This document shows, in pieces, positions 33,727 to 45,197 of a DNA stretch of 64,000 nt. Location: positions 1 to 64,000 of the forward strand of contig JASPKZ010007297.1 of the NCBI GenBank assembly GCA_030220185.1, in the 5' to 3' direction. The first letter of the stretch is position 1. Every line of letters begins with the position of its first letter. Source of the stretch: Diploptera punctata. Lineage: Eukaryota > Arthropoda > Insecta > Blattodea > Blaberidae. The position numbers and the translations under genes were made by a program. Under the pieces are notes generated by a model. That model did not search any database. It had not been told where the DNA came from and saw nothing but the letters and a program-made list of their open reading frames with translations.

Positions 33727-34392
33727 TATATGGATATCGACAGCTGATGACAAATGAAGGAAATTTTGAGGAGATGGCTGAATTCAAGTACCTAGGAACA
33801 ATAATCACAAACAGGAATGAGATGCACAAGGAAATTAAACATAGGCTGAATTCTGGAAATGCGTGTTATTATGGATTACAGAAATTCTTGACTTCCGAAT
33901 TCCTTTCAAAAAACGTTAAACTGAAACTATATAAAACTATTATTCTACTAATTATATTATATGGATGCGAAACATGGTCTCTTACTTTAAGAGAGGAAAG
34001 GAGATTACGAGTATTTGAGAATAAAGTTCTTAGGAAAATTTTTGGACCAAAGAGAGATGAACAGACAGATGAATGGAAAAGACTGCATAACAGTGAATTA
34101 CATGGTCTTTATAGGAAGCCAGATATAATGAGAACAGTTAAGTCTCGTAGACTGCGATGGGCAGGACATTTGGCACGAATGGGGAATGAAAGACGTGCAT
34201 GGAAGTTTCTTATAGGAAAACCAGAGGGAAAACGCCCAATTGGTAGACCAAGAATGAGGTGAGAGAATAACATTAACTATGAGTTGAGGGAAGTAGATTA
34301 TAAGGGAATGATTGGAAAACATTAGCTCAGGATAGGGATATATGGAGAGCTTGTGTCCGCGCGGCCATGAACCTACGGGTTCGATAGTGCAC
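33727..34392 (+). pseudogene. LINE-A C-terminus and 3' end
   Basis: Open from about 33735 to 34262 with MTNEGNFEEMAEFKYLGTII, HRLNSGNACYYGLQK, LYGCETW, RLRWAGHLARMG and GRPRMR, ending at a TGA where other copies have TGG (W of RMRWE). The RT is missing. The upstream part of the open frame (33483-33735) only translates microsatellite and SINE, so its ATG is meaningless. The end is ATGAACCTACGGGTTCGATAG. Confidence 0.9.
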
Positions 34393-34649
34393 GTGAATTA
34401 GTTAGAGTTAGTATTGACATTTGTTTTGGTGGATTGGTGAAGATACGTACGATATAGTATACAATATAGAGACATATATTTGTTTGATTCGTGAATTTTG
34501 TGTACCTGTTCCAGTGGTGGTTTCATGTTTGTTTGTATAGAGCCTTGCATTTGTTTAGTATCTGGATCATTAACGGCGTAGCCCATTGTTGAGCCATAGC
34601 CTCTCCTTTGTCAGGAGTTAATAAACGAAGTTAAGTTTAGTACCTTATT
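34393..34649. other. No recognised feature
   Basis: Short non-coding gap between LINE-A and SINE-3. Confidence 0.3.
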
Positions 34650-34958
34650 TGGCCAAAAATGCCTTGAGTGGCGTGCGGTCAACACACCGACTCAATGAGA
34701 CATCTAGCAGGCAACTAAGGTATTACTAGGATGTTTGAGATAGTTAAATTTTGCTTAGAGGCCTCTTTGTTCAGGCTTAAGGATCTTTTACGAGCCTGGA
34801 ACTATCCAGACTCGAGACTCACAGTTTAAACTCCCTCCCGGACTTGCTCGTTGGATTTTTCCATCCTAAAAAATCCATAAACCGCGGCCGGGTTTGAACC
34901 CGCGACCCTCGGGACCAGAGGCAAGGAGCATAACCATTAGTCCACCGCGGTCGACTTA
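34650..34958 (-). mobile_element. SINE-3, near full length
   Basis: On the minus strand the tRNA-like head reads GACCGCGGTGGACTAATGG, ...CCTTGCCTCTGGTCCCGAGG and GTCGCGGGTTCAAACCCGG. The body has GGATGGAAAAATCC and GCCTCTAAGCAAAATTTAAC. It matches 58085-58375 over its whole length. Confidence 0.85.
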
Positions 34959-35971
34959 GTATCTGGGAGGTCTGAAAATTCTTCGGAGAATTACCGTTTC
35001 TATATTTGCTAATTTTTTTTAGTGCTGTTAATAATGTGGAAGATGAGGGATATATGCTAAGTGAGATTTCGTGTGAACGCTTTTTTGTAAGATACCTGAA
35101 TTTCTAGGCATGTAGGCCTATTTTAATAGGTTAACATAGATTAATGCTGACCTATTGAGAAAAAAGGACTGAAATAAGAAATAAAGACGACCTGACAGAG
35201 ATGAATATTTGATGTGTCAGAACTTCACCCTTTAACGATCTGAGCGCCTGGGGTTAAAGCACAGTGGCTTGAGTTTCAATCCTCGCTACTGCATAATGCA
35301 TGCTGGGTTTTGTTACATACAGTATATCCAAGTAAATTATACCGTGCCATTCTGCAATAGAAACGCAGGTAAAAGCTCCAATTATCACAATGCTGCTATT
35401 AACGAAATTGCTTATTGATCAACTATTAAATACGCTGTTAATAACATTCAGTAAAATGTATAGTCTAGCTCTAGCTTTTCACTTATTTTTGTTGAAGTAA
35501 TAAAATCAATTAGTTAATATTTTCATTGGCAGTACTTTATCTCAAATTTATTTTGAGACGCAGAACCTGTTGTCATAAGACGTCTAGAATCTTGATGTAT
35601 ACCAGAAGGTTATACAGAAGTGTACGATGTAATATCATGTGTCTTTTATACATTGGCTATTTGAAAATATTATTGAATTATGAAATGATGAATACCAATA
35701 AATACCAATAAATATAAAATGAAAATGAAAACATCATTTGCCTTAACGATTGAGGAAATCAATGAAACAGACCCAATCAATTTGGTCGGTCCCCAGGATT
35801 TAAACTTGGATTTTCGCATACGAGTTTCAAATACTCTCATCTAAGTTAGCTAATTCGATATAGGCTATAGGTAATCTCGGCCAGCTATCTAGGATATTTT
35901 TATACACTAGAAAGGCTTTAGCAAAATTGGTAATTGATTAGGTACAATTAGAAAAAAGTATTGTTGTTATG
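34959..35971. other. No recognised gene; one TAGGCCTA
   Basis: AT-rich; TAGGCCTA at 35113-35120. A weak tRNA-like stretch near 35235-35290 (GGCTTGAGTTTCAATCCTCG) may be a very old SINE head. Confidence 0.35.
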
Positions 35972-35994
35972 GTTATTATTATTATTATTATTAC

Positions 35995-36028
<34 letters not shown>
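35972..36028. repeat. (ATT)n microsatellite abutting LINE-B
   Basis: Runs directly into the codons CCTTTGTTGTTGTATGGAAGT (P-LLLYGS) of LINE-B, in the frame of the Ile codons that normally precede that Pro. Confidence 0.9.
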
Positions 36029-36029
<1 letters not shown>

Positions 36030-36388
36030 CTTTGTTGTTGTATGGAAGTGACAATTGGATAATGAAATGAAGGGATAAAAGCAGGATACAGACAGCGGAA
36101 ATGCTGTTTTTACGTAATGTGAAAGGATGCACAAGAGCGGATAGAATAAGGAATGAAACTATACGAGAAGAATTAAATATATATAAAATTGAAGATAAAA
36201 TCAGCGAAAATAATAAGAAATGGACAGAACACTTAATGAGAATGAACAACGAAAGAATACCAAAAAGAACCTTCCTGTATAATCCCAGAGGAACAAGAGA
36301 TGTTGGCCGACCACGTAGAAGATGGACTCCACTTTTAACTTCGCCGGAACAGGCTGCATAGCCTAAACCTTGTAGTAGAAGAAGAAGG
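36029..36388 (+). pseudogene. LINE-B C-terminus
   Basis: The frame at 36101-36361 encodes MLFLRNVKGCTRADRIRNET, EELNIYKIEDKI, WTEHLMRMNNERIPKR and GRPRRRW. Upstream LLLYGSDNW is out of frame after a stop. The 3' end CCGGAACAGGCTGCATAGCC is the family signature, followed by GAAGAAGAAGG. Confidence 0.88.
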
Positions 36389-36404
36389 ATTATTATTATT
36401 ATTA

Positions 36405-36462
<58 letters not shown>
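36389..36462. repeat. (ATT)n microsatellite
   Basis: About 24 units between LINE-B and LINE-A. Confidence 0.97.
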
Positions 36463-36463
<1 letters not shown>

Positions 36464-36768
36464 GACCAATAATCAGGTGGGAGAATAACATTAACCATAC
36501 ATTTGAGGGAATTAGATTAAACAGGGAATGATTGGCAAGTATAATTATAAACCAAAAGGGAGAAGAATGTTGGGAAAACCATTGAAGAGATGGAAGGACC
36601 AATTCGACCTATAATGAGATCGGAACAGGCCATTGGGCTTAATCCTTGTTGTTGATGATAATGATGATGATGATTGGTAAGCATTGGCTCGGCATAGTGA
36701 TGTGTGTAGAACTTATGTCCACGCCGCCACGAACATATGGGTTCGAGAGTGCTAGTGAGTTTGATAGA
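36463..36768 (+). mobile_element. LINE-A 3' end, interrupted by LINE-B
   Basis: AATCAGGTGGGAGAATAACA...GGGAATGATTGG, then a 131-bp insert, then TGATTGGTAAGCATTGGCTC to CGAACATATGGGTTCGAGAG and GTGCTAGTGAG. The two LINE-A halves join in frame once the insert is removed. Confidence 0.85.
36540..36670 (+). mobile_element. LINE-B 3' end inserted in LINE-A
   Basis: Encodes YKPKGRRMLGKPLKRWKDQF then TGAGATCGGAACAGGCC and a GATGATGAT tail. Flanked by TGATTGGCAAG (36529-36539) and TGATTGGTAAG (36671-36681), an 11-bp TSD with one mismatch, so this is a severely 5'-truncated retrotransposition. Confidence 0.85.
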
Positions 36769-36780
36769 TTATTATTATTA

Positions 36781-36814
<34 letters not shown>
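36769..36814. repeat. (ATT)n microsatellite
   Basis: About 14 ATT units with one extra T near the start. Confidence 0.95.
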
Positions 36815-36979
36815 GATCCATTTCATTATAACGAACGTCATGTTCTCACCAATTATAATTTACAAATGCACGTTTTGAAATGATTTTGAAATATAAAATG
36901 AGCTTTTTTAGATAAATGAACACCTATATACAGAAATCCTAAAATTATCGTCTTATCGTAACAAAATTTTCAGAAATCC

Positions 36980-37292
36980 TCAGTTTGTATCCAACTCAGG
37001 GTTGGATCGAGAAATGAGATGAAGCCCCTACATTCATAGAGGTCAATGAACGATAGGGGTGCCGGCAGACCACTCATGACGCACCGTCACAGGGGCGGAT
37101 GAATGAAATGAATGAGATGTGTATGGAGAAATAGTGGACTGAAATTTGTGGCAGAGGAAAACGGTAGAAACCCCGAGAAAAACCTGCCCAGGTTCCATTT
37201 TCCACCACAAAACCCACATGGAGTGAACGAGACTCGAACCCGGGACTCCAGCGGTGAGAGGCGAGCATCTAACCGCTTGCACCAAGGAGCCG
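36980..37292 (-). mobile_element. SINE-4, near full length
   Basis: Minus-strand tRNA-like head: GCTCCTTGGTGCAAGCGGTT, ...CTCTCACCGCTGGAGTCCC and CGGGTTCGAGTCTCGTTC. Body with GGTTTTTCTCGGGGTTTCTA and tail CCTGAGTTGG. Frames on both strands are SINE translations. Confidence 0.85.
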
Positions 37293-37564
37293 CCTTTGAA
37301 ATCTAGTATCGAATGTTATTTAGATGTCTGATTTAAATGTCATTTGTTATACATTTAAACAAAATTACAGTCTATTTTAGCGAATACAAACTTTAGATTT
37401 CAGGTTATAAAATACAGTACATTATGTAATATCTCCCGTATCTCAATTTAAGTAGAAGGGATTTACCAAAATTAGTAATGAAAAAAATGAATAAATTATT
37501 TCATTTTAATTGAAAAGTTGTTCAATTTCCTCTCTTATAAAGCATAAGAGATTATATCATCATC
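37293..37564. other. No recognised feature
   Basis: AT-rich spacer. Confidence 0.3.
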
Positions 37565-37872
37565 ATAGTACATTCACAAATTTAGGCCATTTGTTGACCT
37601 GTTTCGGCCTCAAGAGAAACACCATCCAGAAGTCTTTTGAGTGGACGTCCTGGTCTTCTTCTTCCTGCAGGTTGATATCTTAACATTTGTTTAGGTATTC
37701 TGTGATCTTCCATTCGATGAACATGTTGCATCCATATTGACTTATAATCAGAAATTTTGTTTTCTAAAGATTCCATGTGTAATTCTTCTAAGATGTCTTC
37801 ATTTTTTTTGTGATCTAGTAGTGTGTATCCTGCAGTCCTCCGAAGATATCTCATTTCAGCAGATCTAAGTCT
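37565..37872 (-). pseudogene. LINE-B C-terminus
   Basis: Open frame of 90 codons on the minus strand with MRYLRRTAGYTLLDHKKNED, LHMESLENKI, WMQHVHRMEDHRIPKQ and RRRPGRPLKRLLDGV. The start Met lies within the conserved AAEMRFLR block, so the true N-terminus is missing. The RT is absent. Confidence 0.88.
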
Positions 37873-37885
37873 CTGTATAAAGAGA

Positions 37886-37888
37886 TTA

Positions 37889-37920
<32 letters not shown>

Positions 37921-37955
37921 TATTATATTATTATTATATTATTATATTATTATTA

Positions 37956-38039
<84 letters not shown>
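37886..38039. repeat. (ATT)n / (ATTAT)n microsatellite
   Basis: About 150 bp, mixed in its first half, pure ATT in the second, directly 5' of LINE-B on its own strand. Confidence 0.97.
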
Positions 38040-39708
38040 GTTAACACTTTTATGGTCCACGCTGATTAAAATATAAGAAAGGAAACTGCTGTATTGATAA
38101 AAAAACAAGTAACAGCTGGTTACAGTGAATTCATCAATGCCAGGTATTTTCTACAGAGATACATCTGACAAGGAATAAACCTAAGCTCGAACAGCTAAAA
38201 CCGATTATAAATGGATTTAAAGTATAATATTGTACAAGTTGTAATTGCTGTCGATACCATTAATATGTAAAACTAAGTGTGCGATCGCCACCGCCATCCG
38301 AAATTCAAGAATACTAGTCTCGCTGCGTCGCTTCGTAGCTATACATATGATTATGCATATCTTCGGGGTTTTACAGATAAATAACCTCGATGGGTGGTAG
38401 AACAGGCACAGGATTGAAACATAAGGGATATGAAGACTGAAGAAGTACCAAGTAGGCCTACCTAAAGATACAGTACTGGCAACCAGACTCACAAAATACA
38501 TAATTGAGGTATTATTTGGCAAAAGCTGCACTACATTTTCTTGAAATCAGTACGATATATATACACACACATATGCAGTACATATCAGTTCGTATTTGCT
38601 AAACTATTCTGTGCTCTGGTAGTTTTTCACTTATTCGTCATCAAAGGATGGCGTTCCATTGAAATGATTAAAACACTTCGGAATGGAACAGAATGCATAC
38701 TTGATAGAGCCATATCTGGATATGCTACATCGTCTTCGGTACATCCGCACTGTAATAATCCAATGATGCATATGTTAACATAGGCCTGTACTTCCGTGCA
38801 GAAAGTTGGTTGTAGATGACAAACTGAAAGCGAATGATAAAATATCGATAATATAACGTGGCCTACGGGTTGCCAATTTGGAAGTATAAAAAATCAACAA
38901 GTCATTTAGCATAGAGTTTGTACTGTCTAAAAATATATATAGATGCAAAAGTGGGCAATATTTGGCATCTTCGGTAGCAGGATCTTTAATGTTATATCCT
39001 CGTCGGGAAAACCTTATTCTACCAGGTTGTAGACTTTGTGTCCTGAACAGGAACACATGTTCACCAACATGTTCATTGAAGACCGAATATAAAAACGTTT
39101 GATGTATTATTAGGTAATCTTTATACTTTTACTCGCCTCAACATGGAAGTTCTGTGGACATATTGCTGCTAGTTTCTTTACAATCTGCGGACAAAAAGCC
39201 TATTGCGTTTCCTGCAATGAAATGTAAAGCTTGTTCGCTATTCTAAATATCAAGTGTAACTGTGTGTAGATCTATGAATAAACTGTACCGCACCACCTGT
39301 TGATTTTCCACATCTGTGTGATAGTGTTGAAGAAGACAATAGTTCATTAAGAATTTTTCTCTGGTCATTATTCCACACGCGTTAAATAATTATGTTATAG
39401 CCTTTAATGAACATGTTCGTATCTGCCACAAATGTTTTTACTCTCTGGCTAATAATATGGCATTCTTCATTTTCTTTGCGAGCCATGAACGTAGTGATAT
39501 CCATGGATGAAATGTATATTTTTCTTTGAAGCTACTGACGAAATGCACCGAAGCTTTAAATTGTCCACAGTGACTGATCTAATAGCATTCAGAACCCATG
39601 CTTGAATACGCCAATAGTGAACTACTGATCCATAGTTTCTGGTTCTATCAAAATGTGCTCTTGTAGATTCTTTTACAACCTTTAATTTTAATGTTTTGTT
39701 TCCCTTGA
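38040..39708. other. No recognised gene; one TAGGCCTA
   Basis: A 1.7-kb stretch without recognisable repeats. Frames of 80-104 codons (38217-38531 minus, 38541-38783 plus, 38775-39056 minus, 39467-39760 minus) show no domain I recognise. TAGGCCTA at 38453-38460. Confidence 0.4.
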
Positions 39709-39720
39709 AAGGCAGAAACG

Positions 39721-40087
39721 AAATAATAAAAATAGGAGTTTGGAATCCCAGAGGTATCACAAATAAAGAAACTCCCCTTACTGTTGTATTATACTGAATT
39801 TTGGGTTTTAACTAAAAGAGACGAGAAGATCATAAAATCAGCTGAAATGAGATTTCTGAGAAGTGTAGCTGGCTGCAAACTTCTAGATAAAAGAAGAACT
39901 GAATATATTAGAAATGAGCTAAATATTTTTAAACTTTTAGATAAAATAACAGAATCTAGAAAAAAACTGGAAAGAACATGTTCAAAGAATAAAAGAGATG
40001 GATTAAACTTTTTGATTGAGAATCTATGAGACCGGAACAAACCACATGGGCTTAGTCCGTGATTGTTGATGATGGTAATGATGATGA
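39721..40087 (+). pseudogene. LINE-B C-terminus with TSD
   Basis: Encodes LTKRDEKIIKSAEMRFLRSV, GCKLLDKRRTEYIRNELNIF and LLDKITESRKK, then TGAGACCGGAACAAACCAC and a GATGATGGTAATGATG tail. Flanked by TTTCCCTTGAAA at 39709-39720 and 40088-40099 (12 bp, perfect). The insert is only 367 bp. Confidence 0.9.
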
Positions 40088-40099
40088 TTTCCCTTGAAA

Positions 40100-41330
40100 T
40101 GCCCTTGCCTTGGTGTTTGCACAATCACATAATCTAAAATAGCCTTGCAGTTGGATTTCGACTAATACAGCTATAACGATACATTAGTTTCCTGTATTAA
40201 TTGTAACAACGATTAAAACAATCTTCATGTAGGGCCTATATTGTCCAATGTTAGGTCATCAATACAGGGTCGGGATATTTTTGGGGCTGAAGATGCGTAT
40301 TCATTTTTTGCTTTTAGTTCCTTCGTCTGTTGAATATGACATTTCAGAAATGTTAAAATTCTTATTTAATCTCATTATTTCATCTCCACCGATAGACTTA
40401 GACACTGTTTCTATTTATAGTTTCGGTATGTATTTCTGTGAAGTCCCCATAGTATTTTTGTAGTTTGAAATCATGTAACATGAATGTAAAAAGATTCATT
40501 ACATTCCAATTGCATCCTCATTATCCTATGTGTAAATTCGACGTACAGTACCTTGTCGGGCAGAAGATTAACATCGTTTACATGATTAATTGGCTTCAAC
40601 CTACTCACGTCTGTCGTTACTACATGCACTTCACTCCCGAACATCGGATGGTGCTAGCGGTCGCAAACACAATTTTACACATGAATGACAGGAAAAAAAA
40701 AAACTATTCGAAGTAGTACGACATTATATTTTAAATGCACTTCCAATCGATTTAGATGTTCGATCTGATTTATATCCCTTATAGGCAATTCTTTTAAGCT
40801 GTCTCACCCAGCTTTGAACCATAATGGTTAACATATTCATTTTTTGAAGGCAACCAATGATTAATTTCACCTTTCCTTCACCATTTCATTTCTTGATAAT
40901 CTTTGATAATATTTGTTTTTTAATATTGTAATTTCTGTTACACTTCCTTGGACCTGTATTTAGATCAAAGTTTACTTCTACCATTTGTCAAACCAACTAC
41001 TGCTACAAGGCAGCAATAGTGCCTATCTGTTTATTAGAACAGAGATCATTACAGGATAATATTAGCCGGGCTAGCTGAACCTAATTTTTTTTAGCAAGAT
41101 TGTAGTAGTTCCTCTCCTTCTCCGTTTTTCAATCTGGCTTGGTACAGTAATTGTGAAAGCAATAAAATGAAATACAAATTTTATGTGAATGGTAGGGGCC
41201 TATATCTAAAATCAACATTGGGAAATTTGTTTCAAAAGAAACTTGTGTAACTGAACTGTGCACTTCTGTTACTTTCTGAACGCTCTATGTTTACTATTCG
41301 GTTTTAACTCCGTTCTCCATGTCTCTGTCT
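40100..41330. other. No recognised feature
   Basis: Frames at 40248-40463 and 40465-40716 have no known motif. No repeat found. Confidence 0.4.
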
Positions 41331-41333
41331 CTT

Positions 41334-41424
41334 CCTTATAATTCTCCTCTCTTTCTCTCTCTTTATCTCTTTCTATCTATTTATCTCTTTCTCTGTTTCT
41401 CTTTCTCTTTCCCTTTTTCTCATA

Positions 41425-41469
<45 letters not shown>

Positions 41470-41494
41470 CTCCCTCCCTCTCTCTCTCTCTCTC
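41334..41494. repeat. CT-rich tract with pure (CT)n core
   Basis: Imperfect CTTT/CTCT sequence leading into (CT)n at 41429-41494. Confidence 0.93.
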
Positions 41495-41889
41495 CATATT
41501 GCGCGTACAAAGGTATGCGAAACCTTTACCTCACGATTCGAGAACTAAGTACCCTTAACAGTCAACCGTCTGATTTGGTTTAGATAGGTGGCTTAGAGGT
41601 ACCTGCAGTATGATTATTATTGTTATTATCGTTATTGTTATTACTGTTGTTATTGTACTGTTGTTATTGTTATTGTTGTTATTATTTTTTTTATTGCGGA
41701 TGAGCTCATGTAGGACTACGCAAAGTACTTAGAGGCGTTTCCTTTGAGCCCAAATTTCTTTCATTCTTTTGATATGAGCTTGTTTTCTATCATCTGTCCA
41801 AGTTGTTTCAGTTTTTTCTTCGGTTTGTCCTCTTGGTCAACTTGCCACTTATTCACCTTAATTCTAAATATATCTCTATTTGGGATATC

Positions 41890-41890
<1 letters not shown>
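41495..41890. other. No recognised feature
   Basis: Contains interrupted (TTA)/(TTG) runs at 41610-41695; nothing else. Confidence 0.35.

Positions 41891-41968
<78 letters not shown>
41891..41968. repeat. (ATT)n microsatellite
   Basis: About 26 units. Confidence 0.97.
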
Positions 41969-41969
<1 letters not shown>

Positions 41970-42534
41970 CTAAGTTGTATTGCAATGAAGAGGGACTATT
42001 AAAGGTAGTGCATATGGAGACCAACTCTAGTACTTCCTTTATTGTACACGTAACCTCGGGCCCAGTTACGGATTCCACATGTTATCATAATTTGAGAATG
42101 TTAGATAATGAGTCAATAAACTATGTTTTGGCATAATAATTCTCTAAGAAAGAAAAATATAATAAAATGTATAAATAAGAGTTTCCAAGTAAATTAAGTT
42201 ACGGTACAAACATATAGCATAGTTGCAATACGAAAATAGCGTATAAGAATATGATAGCATTCTCTAAAACGCTACACGACAAAATGCTTTCGTCAGGATT
42301 GTAGTATATTACCCATATTATTTAAGATATTTGTACATAAAGGTATGTCAAACTGCAGGGAAAAAATCAGGGATTGGGAGTTCTACTGGAGATGGACCAA
42401 CAGACACTACATTATTTTTTAGTTATTTGCAGAAATATAATAATTGCACAGGAGGTGAAGACATGGAGTTTATGTTCAAAAATTTTATCGAATAATCCTA
42501 TAAATGAAGTCTGGAAATATACTTAGAAAATAAA
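41969..42534. other. No recognised feature
   Basis: AT-rich; nothing supported. Confidence 0.4.
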
Positions 42535-42832
42535 TAAGGAAAATTATGGGTGTACAAGAGGAGCCGGACATCATACACATCATAGAAAAGAAAATATTGC
42601 AAAAGAATGCCAGAGCAAAGATTACCAAAAATTGTTATGAAATGGATCCCAATGGAAAGAAGGAAGAGAGGAAGGCCGAAGAAAACTTGGATAGAAGGGG
42701 TACAAGCAGCTATGAATATCAGAGGAATGGAGGAAGATCAATGGATGGACAGAGAGGAATGGCGTTTGGTTTCCGGAAGACGGCGGCTGCTGCTATGATA
42801 CCGGATGATGATGATGATGATGATGACATTTT
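42535..42832 (+). pseudogene. LINE-C extreme C-terminus
   Basis: The frame from 42607 encodes MPEQRLPKIVMKWIPMERRK, RGRPKKTWIEGVQAAM, WMDREEWRLVSGRRR and a stop, followed by (GAT)n. It parallels 43985-44440. The longer overlapping frame (42546-42881) is out of phase. Confidence 0.85.
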
Positions 42833-42984
42833 GTTTGGGATGTGGAACAGAAACGAAATATTTAATGTTGGAAAATCATAAAGGCCTTATTAGAGGATAC
42901 GAAGAATTTGGCGATTTGGAGGTAAAAATAGAAAAGAGTATAGATAAGAAAATCACATTAAGAACAGATTAATAAAGATAGGAC

Positions 42985-43545
42985 CATGAACCTTGTCGTG
43001 GTAGAGTGGCCTGCGTGCTTAGTTATGCCGGCGCGCGGCGGTAGCATTGCTGCCGGAGAGCTCGATGGCGATAAGCCAGACGAAAAAAAGTACTTTGGTC
43101 GGAAGAGTGACAATATTTCACCGTAAAAATATAACCGTTAAGTAATGCGGTTTAGACTCCCACGGGAGATAAAATAGTCCCCTATTCGGATCTCCGGGGA
43201 GGGTCTACTTCAGGGAAGTAGGCAAAGGCTCAAACATGGGGACATGTCCCTAGGAACATGGCATGTCAAGATGTTATATGATAAAGGGTCGCTAGTAATA
43301 TGAACACGGAAATTAGATAAATGGCCCTCGGAAGAGCGGCATGGAAACTCTTTGTAGTAAAACCAGATAGAAAACTCCAGTTGGTAGAACAAGAATAAGG
43401 TGGGAGAATAACATTAACCAGGATTTAAGGGAGGTAAATTATACAAGGGATGATTGGAAAACGTTGGCTAAGGATAAGGATGTATGGGAATTTTATGTCC
43501 GCGCTGCCATAAATCTACGGATTTGATAGTGCCATTGGATGAGTT
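42985..43545 (+). mobile_element. Internally deleted LINE-A-type element, older copy
   Basis: CATGAACCTTGTCGTGGTAG, GCGGTAGCATTGCTGCCGG, GATAAGCCAGACGAAAAAAA and GTCCCCTATTCGGATCTCCG match the 5' half of 57318-57806. After about 110 diverged bases it continues with the LINE-A 3' part (GGCATGGAAACTCTTTGTAG, GGTGGGAGAATAACATTAAC) and ends near GATTTGATAGTGCC. No clear TSD. Confidence 0.8.
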
Positions 43546-43597
43546 AGTTAGTTTAGGGAGATAATAACCGTTTTAGTCTAAGGTAATGTAATTCCCG

Positions 43598-43870
43598 CAT
43601 ATGCAGCGAGCCCGGGCTGGAATCCTGGCTGAGAAAATATTCCTGGGTGAGGTACTTTCTTGGGGGTTTTCCTCAACTGTAAGACAAATGTCATGAAACT
43701 TCACAACTCCAAACTTGAACACCACCTCTCAATCCAAATTAACAATATTATATTCGCCTTGTTTATTATTTATGACGTGTGTGTTGTCTCGGAGGTGACA
43801 CTGGCATTCAGCTGATCACAAATCCACGGAGCCCTCCTTGCGTGGTCAAAGAATTAGGTGGGCGGTCCAG
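43598..43870 (+). mobile_element. SINE-1 subfamily with alternative 3' tail
   Basis: Head GCAGCGAGCCCGGGCTGGAA and body ATTCCTGGGTGAGG, GGGGGTTTTCCTCAACTGTA, GACAAATGTCATGAAAC are SINE-1. After that the sequence lacks the CATCATC and CCGGTGTGG parts and instead has TATTCGCCTTGTTTA, shared with 61261. Confidence 0.65.
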
Positions 43871-43984
43871 AGTTTAAATTCCTCTCCCGATTGGTAGTGT
43901 TCATGCAAGGCTCTGGCGACGTAGGAGAGGTAAAAGACAGGTTATACTGATAGATAGATCATCGGTTGATTAATGTCTTTGACA

Positions 43985-44440
43985 TCATCCGATTCCTAAT
44001 AGCCAATTTTGTCGGTCCATCCAATCTCCTGGTTGTAGATGTTTCTCCTTCATATATAAACATATCCCCTGACTCCAGGAGGTTTTAGGTCTTCCTCTGC
44101 CTCGTTTTCCCTCAGGTTTCCATTCCAAAACAGATTTTGGTAGCCGATCTTCTTCCATTCGCTGGACGTGTCCGTACCATCTTAATTGCTGAGTTTTAAT
44201 ATAATCTAAAACAGTGTGTTCAATCTTCATTTTCTCCCTTATAACTGAGTTCCTATTTTTTTCTCTTCTTGAAATTCTTGCTGCCCTTCGTATAAAATCC
44301 ATTTCCGTTGCCAAAAGAGACTTATTTGTTTTTGTTGTTAATGGCCAAAGTTCTGCTCCATAAGTAATGATGCTTTTAACAATTATATGATATATATTGA
44401 TTTTATTTTTATTACTTATATTTTTATCCCACAATATTCC
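43985..44440 (-). pseudogene. LINE-C C-terminus, best copy
   Basis: Open frame of 149 codons on the minus strand: MWDKNISNKNKINIYHIIV, TYGAELWPLTTK, TEMDFIRRAARISRREKNR, HTVLDYIKTQQLRWYGHVQR, MEEDRLPKSVLEWKPEGKRG, GRGRPKTSW and WMDRQNWLLGIG. It lacks RT and the Met is internal to the original protein. Confidence 0.9.
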
Positions 44441-44495
44441 ATAGGTTATACTAAAGTAAGAAATAAAGAAGGGTCAATGATAGCAATGTGTAATG

Positions 44496-44570
44496 GAATA
44501 GGGATATAAGAAGAGCTTATGTTCTTCGGCCATGAACTGAAGGTTCGATAGTGCCAGTGAGTTAATTAGT
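44496..44570 (+). mobile_element. LINE-A last 75 bp
   Basis: AGAGCTTATGTTCTTCGGCC, ATGAACTGAAGGTTCGATAG and GTGCCAGTGAGTTAATTAG. Confidence 0.75.
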
Positions 44571-45116
44571 TATAATATTTTTCTAGTCATTTGTTTCAAC
44601 TTACAGTTTCCAGTTGTTTCTGTAATTTTGTATTTTTCCAGCAATGGGCCAAAATCCCTTATATATTAAAAAAAATCCCTATGAGGGACTTCTAGTCCGT
44701 TTGAGAGGTCCAGTGATGGTGCTGCTATGTTATTTGTACTATTGAAATGATATTTAATTTCGAGACCAAGATTTAATAAATCTGATAAATTATATTCATA
44801 TCTAAATCCAGATTGTTCTTGTAAATTTTCATAATGACATATTTAAGAGCTAAAATGAGTGCAAATGGTAAAATTTATCTCTACGTTTCAATTTATCCTC
44901 GATGGAGAAGCTAGTCTACATATATTTACCCAATTAATTTTTCCGTAAATTGAAAAAAAAAAAAATCTGCAGATAAGCTTTCTAATTCTATAAATATCTG
45001 GCCCAATGGCTGATTATTTTCCCACTTATTTTCTAAAAAAAATCAGTATATTTAAACCATTATCATTTTTATACCATCTCTCTCCAATTATGATTATGAT
45101 GTGAATCCTTTATGAG

Positions 45117-45117
<1 letters not shown>
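44571..45117. other. No recognised gene
   Basis: AT-rich. The minus strand near 44790-44830 could encode LQEQSGFRYE, faintly like an RT block, but I cannot support it. Confidence 0.3.

Positions 45118-45196
<79 letters not shown>
45118..45196. repeat. (AAT)n tract, tail of LINE-E
   Basis: About 26 units. On the minus strand this is the (ATT)n tail directly after the LINE-E 3' end. Confidence 0.95.

Positions 45197-45197
<1 letters not shown>

Noticed and set aside
33483..34262. 259-codon frame as a gene
   Set aside because: The N-terminal third translates (CA)n, (TA)n and a SINE-1 tail; only the LINE-A C-terminus is real coding sequence.
35938..36498. 186-codon minus-strand frame with poly-Ile runs
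   Set aside because: It reads two (ATT)n tracts and the antisense of LINE-B; poly-Ile reflects the microsatellite.
41744..42136. 130-codon frame with poly-Leu, and its antisense poly-Asn frame
   Set aside because: Driven by an (ATT)n tract read in two frames; flanks lack any known domain.
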